Source of the DNA: Acidobacteriota bacterium
Lineage (GTDB): Bacteria; Acidobacteriota; Terriglobia; Terriglobales; Acidobacteriaceae
Direction: 5' to 3'
DNA length: 64,000 nt
Assembly: GCA_013289795.1 (NCBI GenBank)
Contig: JABCZH010000015.1
Location: 1 to 64,000 of the forward strand
In this document: in pieces, positions 25,474 to 33,753 of the stretch
How positions within the stretch are numbered: the stretch's first letter is position 1
Layout: each line of letters opens with the position of its first letter
Translations under genes and position numbers: made by a program
Notes under the pieces: model-generated
What the model was told of the DNA's origin: nothing
The model's database searches: none
The model's input: the letters and a program-made list of their open reading frames with translations, nothing else

Positions 25474-26177
25474 ATGAAACCTGCCAAACCTAGCATCGTG
25501 TTCTGCCACGGGCTCTGGGCGGACGGCTCGTGCTTTAGCAAGGTGATCCCGGCACTTCAGGCCGACGGTCACCAAGTGATCGCCGCCCAGTACGGGCTCA
25601 ACACGACCGCGGACGACGTCGCTACCGTAAGAAGTACGCTAGGGCGGGTCAGCAGCCCTGCCATCCTCGTCGGACACTCTTACGGCGGAAGCGTTATCAC
25701 CGGCGCCGGAACCGACGACCGGGTTGCGGGTTTGGTCTACATTGCCGCGCTCGCTCCCGACGCCGACGAGACATCTCAAACCCAGCAGTCTAACTTCCCG
25801 ACGACGGACGTCTTTTCCTACATCGAAGTCGCGGATGGACGTATCTGGCGCGTCCGGAAGGCGTTGACTCTTTCGCAGGCGATTTATCCGAGAAAGAAAA
25901 GAAGCTGGTTTGGGCGACCCAGTGCGTGCCGGATGCCGGCTTGTTCAACGCGAGAGTCGGAGGAACTGCGTGGAGATCGAAGCCAAGCTGGTACATCGTC
26001 GCGAAGAACGACCGCACCGTCCATCCTGACCTGGAGCGCTTCTTCGCGAAGCGGATGGGCGCCACCACGACGGAGGCCGCCAGCAGCCACGTGCCCATGC
26101 TCTCCCACCCCGACTTGGTGATCGACGTAATCCGTGCCGCCGCAAGTGCAGTTCAAGAAGCCACGGCAGCGGCGTAA
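25474..26177 (+). pseudogene. Alpha/beta hydrolase, disrupted by a 1-nt frameshift
   Basis: The N-terminal frame reads a normal alpha/beta hydrolase: IVFCHGLWADGSCFSKV, nucleophile elbow VGHSYGGSV, then VYIAALAPDADE. At 25849-25850 the frame breaks: after GRIW the family sequence RPEGVDSF continues one frame over and runs through KPSWYIVAKNDRTVHPDLE and SSHVPMLSHP (catalytic His) to the stop at 26177. One base has been lost relative to an intact gene. The unshifted frame runs into nonsense and stops at 26121. There is no homopolymer at the break, so a true mutation is at least as likely as a read error. Related to the RutD/esterase-like hydrolases of about 235 residues. Confidence 0.8.
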
Positions 26178-26538
26178 AGCGGGTCGAGGATCATCTTTTG
26201 GCTACGTGGTTCAGCGGCCGGGCGGCCCTTACAACGCGGTATTCGTTGTGTGGGTAAGAGCGCTGACGAAACTTTCGCAGTGACTAATTTGCATCGCAAC
26301 CGAGAGAGAAGCGTAGCGCAGCACACACCTCATTCATTCGTGCGGGACTAAGCTGGGCCACACGTTTCCCCAGGCGCTGTGCCGCCATTGAGTACAATCA
26401 GATCAAACTGAAGAGAAAAGCGCCTGCCGGCACTCGAGTGAAAGTACATAAAAGTAAGAAGTAATGAAAACTACGGCTTTTCCTCCCCGGTTCGGGACGC
26501 GAGTGTGATCCGGGCAAGTCCAAGAAGAAAAGAGAACC
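26178..26538. other. Intergenic stretch upstream of proS
   Basis: 361 bp with no supported gene. TACAAT at 26393-26398 could be a -10 box, but no convincing -35 lies 16-18 bp before it. I see no T-box or other leader structure. Confidence 0.4.
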
Positions 26539-27981
26539 ATGGCAGAATCCCCAATTACTCCGCGTGAGAAAGACTTTGCGGCCTGGTATCAGGACGTCGT
26601 GTTGCAGGGCGACATGGCCGAACCGGCCGAGATTGTCAAAGGCTGCATGGTCATCAAGCCGAACGGATACGCTGTCTGGGAGGTGCTGCAGCGTGCACTC
26701 GACGACCGCTTCAAGGCCACCGGCCACCAGAACATTTATCTTCCACTGCTTATTCCGCAGAGTTTTCTCAAGAAAGAGGCCGAGCATGTGGCAGGTTTCG
26801 CGCCCGAGTTGGCGGTTGTCACGATGGCCGGCGGAAAAGTGTTGGAGGAACCTTACGTCATTCGTCCGACCTCGGAAACCATCGTCGGACATTTTTTCGC
26901 CAAATGGATCAAAAGCTATCGCGACTTGCCCGTGCTGATCAATCAATGGGCGAATGTGGTGCGTTGGGAGCTGCGTACGCGAATGTTCCTGCGGACGACG
27001 GAGTTCCTGTGGCAGGAGGGGCATACCGCGCACTCATCCCACGAGGAAGCGGTCCAGGAGACGTTACGCATGCTGGACGTGTACGCCGAAGTAGCCGAAG
27101 ACGTAATGGCGATGCCGGTGATCAAAGGCGCCAAAACGCAGGCGGAGAAGTTTGCCGGCGCACTCCGGTCGTACTCGATCGAGGCCATGATGCAGAACGG
27201 TCTGGCGCTGCAGGCGGGCACGAGTCATGACCTGGGGCAGAATTTCGGCAAGGCGTTCAACGTGCAATTCCAGACCAACGAAGGCAAGCTGGATTTTGTC
27301 TGGCAAACCAGCTGGGGCGCGAGCACGCGGCTGATCGGTGGGCTGATCATGACCCACTCCGACGATAAAGGGCTGGTGCTGCCGCCGAAGGTCGCGCCGC
27401 AAAAGGGCGTCCTGGTGCCGATCTTTCGCAAGGATGAGGAACGCGCCCAGGTGATGGAGCGGGCCACCCAGCTGGCAAGAGATCTGGGAGCGCACGTCGA
27501 CACGCGAGACGGGCTGACGCCGGGTGCGAAGTTCTTTCACTGGGAACGTCGCGGAGTGCCGGTTGTATTTGAGTTGGGCCCGCGAGACGTGACCAGCGGC
27601 AACATTGTGATGAAGCGCCGCGACACAGGAACCAAGGAAGTGGTTCCCCAGGCGGAAGTGGCGGGAAAGTTCGCGGCGTTGCTGGAGACGATACAGAAGG
27701 ACCTCTACACTCGGGCCAAGCAGCGACTGAAGGACAAGACCGTGCTGGCCAATTCTCTCGACGAGGTAAAGTCGATCCTCAACGACGTGACCGCCGAGAA
27801 GGGTGGCGGAAAGTTTGTCATGGTGCACCTGAAAGACGATCCGCAGAACGATGCGAAGATCAAGGAATTTAAGGCCAGCGTGAGGAACATACCCTCGGTG
27901 GATGAGTACGACGGAGCGGGCAAGTGCATCCTGACGGGGGAGACTGTGGACCGGCGCGTCGTGATCGCGAAGGCGTACTAG
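26539..27981 (+). CDS. proS: Prolyl-tRNA synthetase, archaeal/eukaryote-like (type 3)
   Basis: 480 residues, class II synthetase. It lacks the editing INS domain of the long bacterial ProRS. Motif regions visible are motif 2 ([24 protein letters not shown]), preceded by [10 protein letters not shown], and motif 3 around [14 protein letters not shown]. The anticodon-binding domain follows from about 285 ([14 protein letters not shown]), then the C-terminal zinc-like domain of this subtype ([11 protein letters not shown]...[10 protein letters not shown]) with the Tyr terminus. It charges tRNA-Pro. This type occurs in a scattered set of bacteria, including Acidobacteriota. Confidence 0.95.
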   Translation: MAESPITPREKDFAAWYQDVVLQGDMAEPAEIVKGCMVIKPNGYAVWEVLQRALDDRFKATGHQNIYLPLLIPQSFLKKEAEHVAGFAPELAVVTMAGGKVLEEPYVIRPTSETIVGHFFAKWIKSYRDLPVLINQWANVVRWELRTRMFLRTTEFLWQEGHTAHSSHEEAVQETLRMLDVYAEVAEDVMAMPVIKGAKTQAEKFAGALRSYSIEAMMQNGLALQAGTSHDLGQNFGKAFNVQFQTNEGKLDFVWQTSWGASTRLIGGLIMTHSDDKGLVLPPKVAPQKGVLVPIFRKDEERAQVMERATQLARDLGAHVDTRDGLTPGAKFFHWERRGVPVVFELGPRDVTSGNIVMKRRDTGTKEVVPQAEVAGKFAALLETIQKDLYTRAKQRLKDKTVLANSLDEVKSILNDVTAEKGGGKFVMVHLKDDPQNDAKIKEFKASVRNIPSVDEYDGAGKCILTGETVDRRVVIAKAY

Positions 27982-28243
27982 AAGCAGGTGCTCAATCGCA
28001 AGGGCCAGCCGAAAGCCCAAGCCCCGGCGGCGAGCAGCAAGCAGGCCGACTATTAAGGAAGACGCTTTAGTCCGCCCGAGCAACCAATAACAACTTCTTG
28101 TAAGGATATTCCAGCTCTGAAGCCGCGCTTCGCGGCTCCTACTTTGCCTGGCAAAACATTATCTTGAACATATTTTGACGCCATGCTCCTATGAGAGTGC
28201 CGGGGTGGTCCCGGGATTTGGGGTCAGAAACTGGGAGGCAATC

Positions 28244-28789
28244 ATGCGAAAAAGCGTGGGTGAGTTGGCGGGTGTGTTGACTCGACGGCAAGTGATCGCC
28301 GGCAGCGCCGTTGGCTTGGCAGGTCTGGCGCTGGGGTCAGCCAGCGCCGGGGCGCAGCAGGCCATGACGGAAACGCCGAGCACGGGTGCGGACAAAACGC
28401 GGACTGCCCTTCACCAGGAGGTTGATTTGAAAGCCGCTCCGCACCGTATTTATGAAATTCTGCTGGATTCCAAGTTGTTCGGCGCATTTTCCACTGAGCC
28501 GGCGACTATCAGCCCTGAAGCCGGCGGCGCTTTCAGCGTGTTCGGAGCCAGAATCGTGGGACGAAACATCGAACTGGTGCCCGACCAGCGAATCGTGCAG
28601 GCCTGGCGTCCAGCCTACTGGGAGCCGGGCGTATATTCGCTGGTCAAGTTTGAACTCAAGGCGCAGGGATCCCAGACCCATGTGACTCTGGACCATACCG
28701 GCTTTCCGGAGGGCCATTTCGCATCCCTAAGCTCGGGATGGAAGGAGCACTATTGGGAGCGGCTGGCGAAATACCTGGCGAAGGAGTAG
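28244..28789 (+). CDS. Tat-exported SRPBCC-domain protein
   Basis: 181 residues. The N-terminus is a twin-arginine signal: LTRRQVIAGSAVGLAGLALG followed by SASAGAQQA as the cleavage zone. The rest is an AHSA1/SRPBCC fold (LHQEVDLKAAPHRIYEILLD, VQAWRPAYWEPGVYSLVKFEL, LDHTGFPEGH, SGWKEHYWERLAKYL). GGGAGG precedes the ATG at 28244; an upstream ATG at 28175 would bury the signal. Tat export of an SRPBCC protein suggests it folds with a cofactor in the cytoplasm or acts on an extracytoplasmic hydrophobic ligand (inference). Confidence 0.82.
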   Translation: MRKSVGELAGVLTRRQVIAGSAVGLAGLALGSASAGAQQAMTETPSTGADKTRTALHQEVDLKAAPHRIYEILLDSKLFGAFSTEPATISPEAGGAFSVFGARIVGRNIELVPDQRIVQAWRPAYWEPGVYSLVKFELKAQGSQTHVTLDHTGFPEGHFASLSSGWKEHYWERLAKYLAKE

Positions 28790-28842
28790 AGATCCCCGCG
28801 CTACGATCCACATCCATCGAATTCGCGTGGCTCGACCCGGCG

Positions 28843-29241
28843 TTAGGACGGGCGCAGTCCCGGCGTGCGGGAATCGGTCAAGCTGGCGCGAAGCACATCC
28901 AGCAATTCGGCGTTGTCGACGGGCTTCTGAAAGAAGGCCGCAGCGCCGCCTTTCAGAGCGCGTTCCTCGTTATTCTGCGGGTCTCGCGCCGTCAATACCA
29001 CCACAGGAATACCGGCCAGCGTGTCAATGTTTTGCAGACGGTCCAGAACCACGAAGCCGTCGCCGGCGGGCAAGCCGAGATCAAGAACGATGAGGTCGGG
29101 ATGCTCCTTTTGTGCCACAGCGACGGCGGTATAGCCATCCTGGGCGTGAACAGTATCGTAGTTATTGGCGCGCAGGCGCAGCCGCAGGGCGCGCCGCAGG
29201 TCGGGATCGTCGTCAACAATCAGGATTTTCGGTTTGGACAT
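28843..29241 (-). CDS. Single-domain response regulator (REC)
   Basis: 132 residues with the receiver only: VDDDPDLR acidic pair, phospho-Asp in LIVLDLGLPAGDG, Thr in VVLTARDP and Lys in FFQKPVDNAEL. A strong AAGGAG lies before the ATG. It overlaps the upstream REC-kinase gene by 22 bp and is the last gene of the signalling cluster running from 36701. It has no output domain, so it must act through protein contact or in a phosphorelay. Confidence 0.88.
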   Translation of the reverse strand: MSKPKILIVDDDPDLRRALRLRLRANNYDTVHAQDGYTAVAVAQKEHPDLIVLDLGLPAGDGFVVLDRLQNIDTLAGIPVVVLTARDPQNNEERALKGGAAAFFQKPVDNAELLDVLRASLTDSRTPGLRPS

Positions 29242-30872
29242 TTGGAACTCTCCTTTTGAACGGATTGAACTTGCCGGATGGAATTTGAGGTCGCATGGCC
29301 GTTTCCGGGGCTAGCTGGTTCGGCGGCCATGCTGGCCATGATGATTTCAGTGACGCGGTTGGCGACGGTCTGAACTTGTTTGTCCAATGAGGCATCGGCT
29401 GGCGGCGCGGCGAAGTCCACGGGCACGGCGGAGACTGCCAGGGTTGCGTTCGCTTTCAGTTCTTCGTTGCGCTGGAGTTGTCCACGAATGCGGGCCATCA
29501 TGATCTCGGCACGTGCAAGGTCGGTGGAAGCGACCACAAAAAAGGTTTGCGCCGCGGCCGAGCCCCCCATGGGAGGCAGGACCAGGTCCTTGTCGAGATG
29601 GACGCAGCGGCGCAGGGTCTCGAGACTCTGATGCCAGAGTTCACGCCAGTTGCCGTGCAGGGTTTTTGCCAGCGGCGTCAACTCCACTTTGACCAGCACC
29701 ATATGATCCCGCAGGCGCTGCTCGAAGACGATGACCGGGGACAAGAGTTTCGCCAGCGAGTACACCGGCAGAGTAAAGGTGAAGGTGCTGCCCTGGCCGG
29801 GTTCGCTCGCCACCCAGATTTTTCCGCCATGCAGCTTTACCAGTTCCCGGCAGATGAACAGACCCAGGCCGAGGCCGGTGCGGTTGTTGTCGATTAATTC
29901 AGGGTCCTGGTAAAGGCGTTCAAAGATCAGCGCCTTGGCGTCCGGACTTATGCCGCGGCCGGTATCGGTGACGGACACGTAGACGGCATGTTCATCGGCT
30001 TCCACCATGCAGGCCTTGACCATTACCGAGCCTTGGGGAGAGGTGAACTTGATGGCGTTGTCGGTCAGGTTGATGAGAACTTCGAGAATGCGGTCGGGAT
30101 CGGCGTGCACCAGGGGAATGCGATTGTCGAGGCCGATTTCGATGCCGACCTGGCGTTCGCCGGCGATGGGCCGCATCATGGTGACCGCCTGCTGTATCAG
30201 TTCGCCGATGGAAATGCAGCGCGGTTCCACACGAATCTTGCCACTCTCGGCCCGGGTCGCTTCCAGCAGGTCGCGAATCATGGCGTGCAGCTGGTTCACG
30301 CTCTTGAGCACGGTTTTCAGGTGGTCGGTTTGTTCCGGAGCCATCGGCCCCGCTAGTCCGTCGAGCAGGATGGTGACGTACTGGTGAATGCAGGTCAGGG
30401 GAGTGCGCAGTTCGTGCGAGACGTGGGAAAGAAACTGGTTCTTGAATTCCAGTTGCTGTTTGCGAGTGATTTCGAGCGAGCGCAGCAGCGCCTGCCGTTC
30501 GACGGCATAGCGCATGGCCCGTTCCAGTTGCTTGCTGGTGATATCGCCCTTGATCAGGTAATCCTGCACGCCCTGGTGAACGGCCTTCAGCGCCAGCGCT
30601 TCATCGTCCTGCCCGGAGAGAATGACCACCGGCACATCGGGCGAATTAGCCATTACGGCGCGGAAGGTCTCCGCGCCGTGGCTGTCAGGGAGGTTCAAAT
30701 CGAGAAGTACCACCGAAGGCGGATGCAGACCGAGAGACGCGATCCCGTCGGACAGGCGGTCCACGCAGGTCACTTCCACCAGAGACTTGCTTTCGACCAG
30801 GCGAAGCCGCACCAGGTCGGCGTCGCCCGGGTTGTCTTCAATCAGCAGCACGCGCGTGGCTTGATCGTTCAT
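29220..30872 (-). CDS. REC-HisKA-HATPase kinase with degenerate GGDEF-like C-terminus
   Basis: 550 residues, cytoplasmic. Receiver (about 7-125, phospho-Asp in VVLLDLNLPDSHG), HisKA (acceptor in LSHVSHELRTPLTCI), HATPase_c (N box NLTDNAIKF, GTGLGL-like TGLGLGLFI). The C-terminal 150 residues (about 380-520) follow a GGDEF-like secondary-structure order (LETLRRCVHLDKDLVLPPMGG, QTFFVVASTDLARAEIMMARIRGQL), but the GG[DE]EF loop is lost (MGGSAAAQTF). That domain would be a protein-interaction or regulatory part, not a cyclase. GGGAGAAG precedes the ATG at 30872. It sits in an array of receivers and kinases. Confidence 0.85.
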   Translation of the reverse strand: MNDQATRVLLIEDNPGDADLVRLRLVESKSLVEVTCVDRLSDGIASLGLHPPSVVLLDLNLPDSHGAETFRAVMANSPDVPVVILSGQDDEALALKAVHQGVQDYLIKGDITSKQLERAMRYAVERQALLRSLEITRKQQLEFKNQFLSHVSHELRTPLTCIHQYVTILLDGLAGPMAPEQTDHLKTVLKSVNQLHAMIRDLLEATRAESGKIRVEPRCISIGELIQQAVTMMRPIAGERQVGIEIGLDNRIPLVHADPDRILEVLINLTDNAIKFTSPQGSVMVKACMVEADEHAVYVSVTDTGRGISPDAKALIFERLYQDPELIDNNRTGLGLGLFICRELVKLHGGKIWVASEPGQGSTFTFTLPVYSLAKLLSPVIVFEQRLRDHMVLVKVELTPLAKTLHGNWRELWHQSLETLRRCVHLDKDLVLPPMGGSAAAQTFFVVASTDLARAEIMMARIRGQLQRNEELKANATLAVSAVPVDFAAPPADASLDKQVQTVANRVTEIIMASMAAEPASPGNGHATSNSIRQVQSVQKESSKCPNRKS

Positions 30873-30881
30873 TGCTTCTCC

Positions 30882-31310
30882 CTAATGCGGCAGGCTGGTA
30901 AAACCAAACCAAAATTCTTCAATGGATTGCACGGCGGAGAAATAATCTCCCAAATTGCCGGGTTTGCTGACATAACAGTTCGCACCCAGTTCGTAACTGT
31001 GGGTGATGTCTTTGTCGGCGTGGGAAGTGGTGAACACTACGATGGGAATGGTGCGCAACCCGGGGTCAGTCTTTACCTCCGCCAGCACTGCCTGGCCGCC
31101 TTTGCGGGGCATATTCAGGTCGAGCATTACCAGGTCGGGCCGGGCCGCCTCGGTGTACTTGCCGCGGCGGCGAAGAAAAGCGATGGCCTCTTCGCCATCG
31201 GGAACATTGTGAATGTTGCTGTGGTGCGTGCTTGCCGCCAATACCTCGCGGGTCAGTCCCACGTCGGCCGGGTTATCGTCCACCAGCAGAATGTCAGGCG
31301 GTTCCTTCAT
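30882..31310 (-). CDS. Rcp1-like single-domain response regulator
   Basis: 142 residues. A receiver of the phytochrome-partner Rcp1 type: ILLVDDNPADVGLTREVL, EEAIAFLRRRGKY, DLVMLDLNMPRKGG (phospho-Asp), VVFTTSHADKDI and CYVSKPGNLGDY (Lys). The ATG at 31310 overlaps the stop of the upstream kinase by 4 bp (ATGA), implying coupling. It probably receives phosphate from the kinase encoded just upstream. Confidence 0.88.
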   Translation of the reverse strand: MKEPPDILLVDDNPADVGLTREVLAASTHHSNIHNVPDGEEAIAFLRRRGKYTEAARPDLVMLDLNMPRKGGQAVLAEVKTDPGLRTIPIVVFTTSHADKDITHSYELGANCYVSKPGNLGDYFSAVQSIEEFWFGFTSLPH

Positions 31311-32491
31311 TGCGTGTGATCCATTTCTCCATCGGCAAAGCTGGCGGGTAACGTGAATTTGAAGCTGGCGCCTTCTCCGGCCTTTGATTCCACCCAGATA
31401 CGGCCACCATGCTGCTCGACAATCTTCTTGCAGATGGCCAGGCCCACGCCGTTGCCGGGGTACTCGGTGCGGGTGTGCAGGCGTTGGAAAATGACAAAGA
31501 CGGCTTCGAGATGCTCGGCAGCGATGCCGATGCCGTTGTCGCTGACCGAGAACACCCATTCGGATTCGCTCGTTTCCGCCCTCACAGTGATCACCGGGGC
31601 TTTCTCTCCGCGGAACTTGATGGCGTTGCCAATCAGGTTCTGAAAAAGCTGAACCAATTGCATACGGTCCGCGCCGACGGCGGGAAGTCCGCCATGGTGG
31701 ACGACCGCACCACTCTCCTGGAGTGCCGCCTGCAAGTTTTTCAGCGCCTCTCGCACGGCGGCGTCACTGGCCAGGTGGGTGCGCGTGCGGTTGCGGCCCA
31801 CCCGGGAAAATGTGAGCAAGTCCTGCACCAGGGTCTGCATGCGCAACGCGCCTTCCAGGGTGTACTGGATATACTTCCTGGCGTTTTCATCGAGCTGGTC
31901 GCTGTAACGTTCCGCCAGCAGCTGAGTATAGGCGGCCACCATGCGCAGCGGCTCCTGCAAGTCGTGCGAGGCCACGTAGGCGAACTGCTCCAGGTCACGG
32001 TTGGAGCGCGCCAGTTCGGCGGCTTTCTTGGCCAGGTCGGCTTCCGCCTGCCGCCGTTCTTTCCGTACTTGTTTTTCCTCCAAGGCCCGGCGGACCGAGG
32101 CTGGCAGCCGCGTCAGCGAGTCTTTGAGCACGTAGTCGGTCGCGCCTTGCTTAATGCACTCGACGGCGGTAACATCGCCGACCGCGCCCGATACCAGGAT
32201 CAGCGGAATGTCGAGGCCCGCGCTGCGCAGAATCTCTAACGCCTCCATCCCTCGCCATGACCCGAGGTTGTAGTCGGCAAGGACAACATCGGGGGTGGTG
32301 CTCTGCAGTTTCTGGCGGAATTCGTCGGCGGTCTGGACTACGTCGCAAGTGACCTCGAATCCGCCTCGCCGCAACTCGCGCAGCACCAGTTCGCTGTCCG
32401 CCAGATTGTCCTCCACCAGCAATGCCGAGAAGCGCACAATGGGCCGGATCTCCGGGACGTCAACCTGATCCACGGTAACGGTTTCGCTCAC
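31307..32491 (-). CDS. REC-histidine kinase fusion (phytochrome-type kinase core)
   Basis: 394 residues, soluble. Receiver (about 20-140, phospho-Asp in VVLADYNLGSWRG), coiled coil (about 145-175) and HisKA with YVASHDLQEPLRMVAAYTQL, the SHDLQEPLR variant typical of bacteriophytochrome-like kinases. HATPase_c follows (NLIGNAIKF, DNGIGI, NGVGLAICKKI). It overlaps the genes on both sides by 4 bp (ATGA), forming a tight receiver-kinase-receiver unit. The fused receiver likely takes input from another kinase, so it may relay the signal of the large membrane kinase upstream. Confidence 0.87.
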   Translation of the reverse strand: MSETVTVDQVDVPEIRPIVRFSALLVEDNLADSELVLRELRRGGFEVTCDVVQTADEFRQKLQSTTPDVVLADYNLGSWRGMEALEILRSAGLDIPLILVSGAVGDVTAVECIKQGATDYVLKDSLTRLPASVRRALEEKQVRKERRQAEADLAKKAAELARSNRDLEQFAYVASHDLQEPLRMVAAYTQLLAERYSDQLDENARKYIQYTLEGALRMQTLVQDLLTFSRVGRNRTRTHLASDAAVREALKNLQAALQESGAVVHHGGLPAVGADRMQLVQLFQNLIGNAIKFRGEKAPVITVRAETSESEWVFSVSDNGIGIAAEHLEAVFVIFQRLHTRTEYPGNGVGLAICKKIVEQHGGRIWVESKAGEGASFKFTLPASFADGEMDHTQ

Positions 32492-32967
32492 GGCTTCACC
32501 GGCTCAGCGAGCTTCTTGGTGGAGTGATTCTGGGGACGCTGATTGATCAGCAGCCAGTACAGCCCAATCGTCTTCACGGTTTGGCGGAACTGCTCGAAGT
32601 CAACCGGCTTCTGGATGTAACTGTTCACACCCAGGTTATAGCCGCTGGCTACGTCCTTTTCCTCCTTGGAAGAAGTCATGATCACCACGGGAAGGGTGCT
32701 GGTGCGGGGATGGGCGCGCAGCTGGCGCAGCACATCCAGTCCATCAATTTTGGGCAACTTCAAGTCGAGCAGGATGAGCTTGGGCATATGTTCGGCATTG
32801 CGATCGGCGTAAGGGCCGGAACAAAACAGAAAGTCCAACGCCTCCTGGCCGTCGTGCACCACGAAGATGTGGTTGGCCAGGTTCTCCCGCCGCAAGGTGT
32901 GCAGCGCGAGATCAATGTCGTCCTGGCTGTCCTCGACCAGTAAAATGTCTACTTCAATATCATTCAT
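32488..32967 (-). CDS. Rcp1-like single-domain response regulator
   Basis: 159 residues. Rcp1-type receiver: VDILLVEDSQDDIDLAL, QEALDFLFCSGPYADR, LILLDLKLPKIDG (phospho-Asp), VVIMTSSKEEKDVASGYNLGVNSYIQKPVDF (Thr and Lys). A 25-residue polar tail follows. GGGAGAAAAA precedes the ATG. It is the first gene downstream of the ethylene-receptor-like kinase, after a 130-bp repeat-containing gap, and the best candidate partner for it. Confidence 0.88.
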   Translation of the reverse strand: MNDIEVDILLVEDSQDDIDLALHTLRRENLANHIFVVHDGQEALDFLFCSGPYADRNAEHMPKLILLDLKLPKIDGLDVLRQLRAHPRTSTLPVVIMTSSKEEKDVASGYNLGVNSYIQKPVDFEQFRQTVKTIGLYWLLINQRPQNHSTKKLAEPVKP

Positions 32968-33010
32968 GAGTTTTTCTCCCTGACTAAGAATCCCAAACCT
33001 TGCCCCGGAT

Positions 33011-33076
33011 TTTCACCGACTCCCACGGATGAACCGTGAAGATTTATAGGTGCTAATCCGTGTAGATCCGCGGTGT
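33011..33076. repeat. AATCCGTG-type intergenic repeat
   Basis: Repeated and inverted units of ATCCGTG/CCACGGAT, including CCCACGGATGAACCGTGAAG and TAATCCGTGTAGATCCGCGG, in the gap between two signalling genes. This is a common dispersed non-coding repeat style; no function is apparent. Confidence 0.45.
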
Positions 33077-33097
33077 TCTTCATTGTTGTTGTCATTC

Positions 33098-33753
33098 CTA
33101 TCCGCCCGCGCTTTGCCCAACCATCTTCACCGTGGCGGGGCCGAGGGTGAAGTAGAAAGTCGCTCCCTTGTCCACTTCGGCTTCGGCCCAGGCGCGACCG
33201 CCGTGCTTTTGCACGATGCGCTGCACCGTGGCAAGCCCGACGCCTGTACCCTCGAACTCCTCGGTGCGATGCAGACGTTGAAATACACCGAAGAGTTTGT
33301 CGGCGTACTTCATGCTGAATCCCGCTCCGTTGTCGCGTACAAAGATGCTGGGCTGCCCGTTTTCTTCCCCATGTCCGATCTCGATGACCGCGGGAGTTCG
33401 ATTGCGCGAGTACTTGAGGGCATTCGAAATCAGGTTCTGGAAGACCTGCCGCATAAGCGTGGGATCGCAATCGATTTGCGGCAGTTCGGCAATTTTCCAT
33501 TCCACTTGCCTACCTTCCGTATCGGGTTTGAGCATGGTGATGACATCGTCCACCAGCGAGTTCAGCACCGTCGGTTGGTAGGTCAGCGCCTGGCGGCCGA
33601 TCCGGGCCAGGGCCAGCAACTCGTCGACTAACACGCCCATGCGGCGTGTGCCTTCCTGGATGCGCGCCAGGTGGCGTTTGGCCTCGTCGTCGAGTTGGGG
33701 CGCGCAGTCTTCCATGAGGATTCCGCAGAAGCCGGCGATGTGGCGCAGGGGGG
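33098..33753 (-). pseudogene. C-terminal kinase core of the ethylene-receptor-like protein, shifted frame
   Basis: This frame carries the rest of HisKA (continuing after SHDLRAP as LRHIAGFCGILMEDC) and HATPase_c (NLISNALKYS, DNGAGF, GTGVGLATVQRIVQKHGG), ending TFYFTLGPATVKMVG. It belongs to the large gene starting at 36701 but lies one frame over. The G tract at 33748-33754 has seven bases where six would join the two parts. The first internal ATG (33715) has no ribosome site, so it is unlikely to be a separate gene. Confidence 0.8.

Noticed and set aside
27064-28083. 339-codon minus-strand open frame
   Set aside because: Opposite proS; no protein-like character.
30384-31319. 311-codon plus-strand open frame
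   Set aside because: Opposite the receiver and kinase genes, which have intact motifs.
33098-33715. Separate 205-residue histidine kinase gene
   Set aside because: It begins inside HisKA, lacks the acceptor His and a ribosome site, and is explained as the shifted 3' part of the large kinase.
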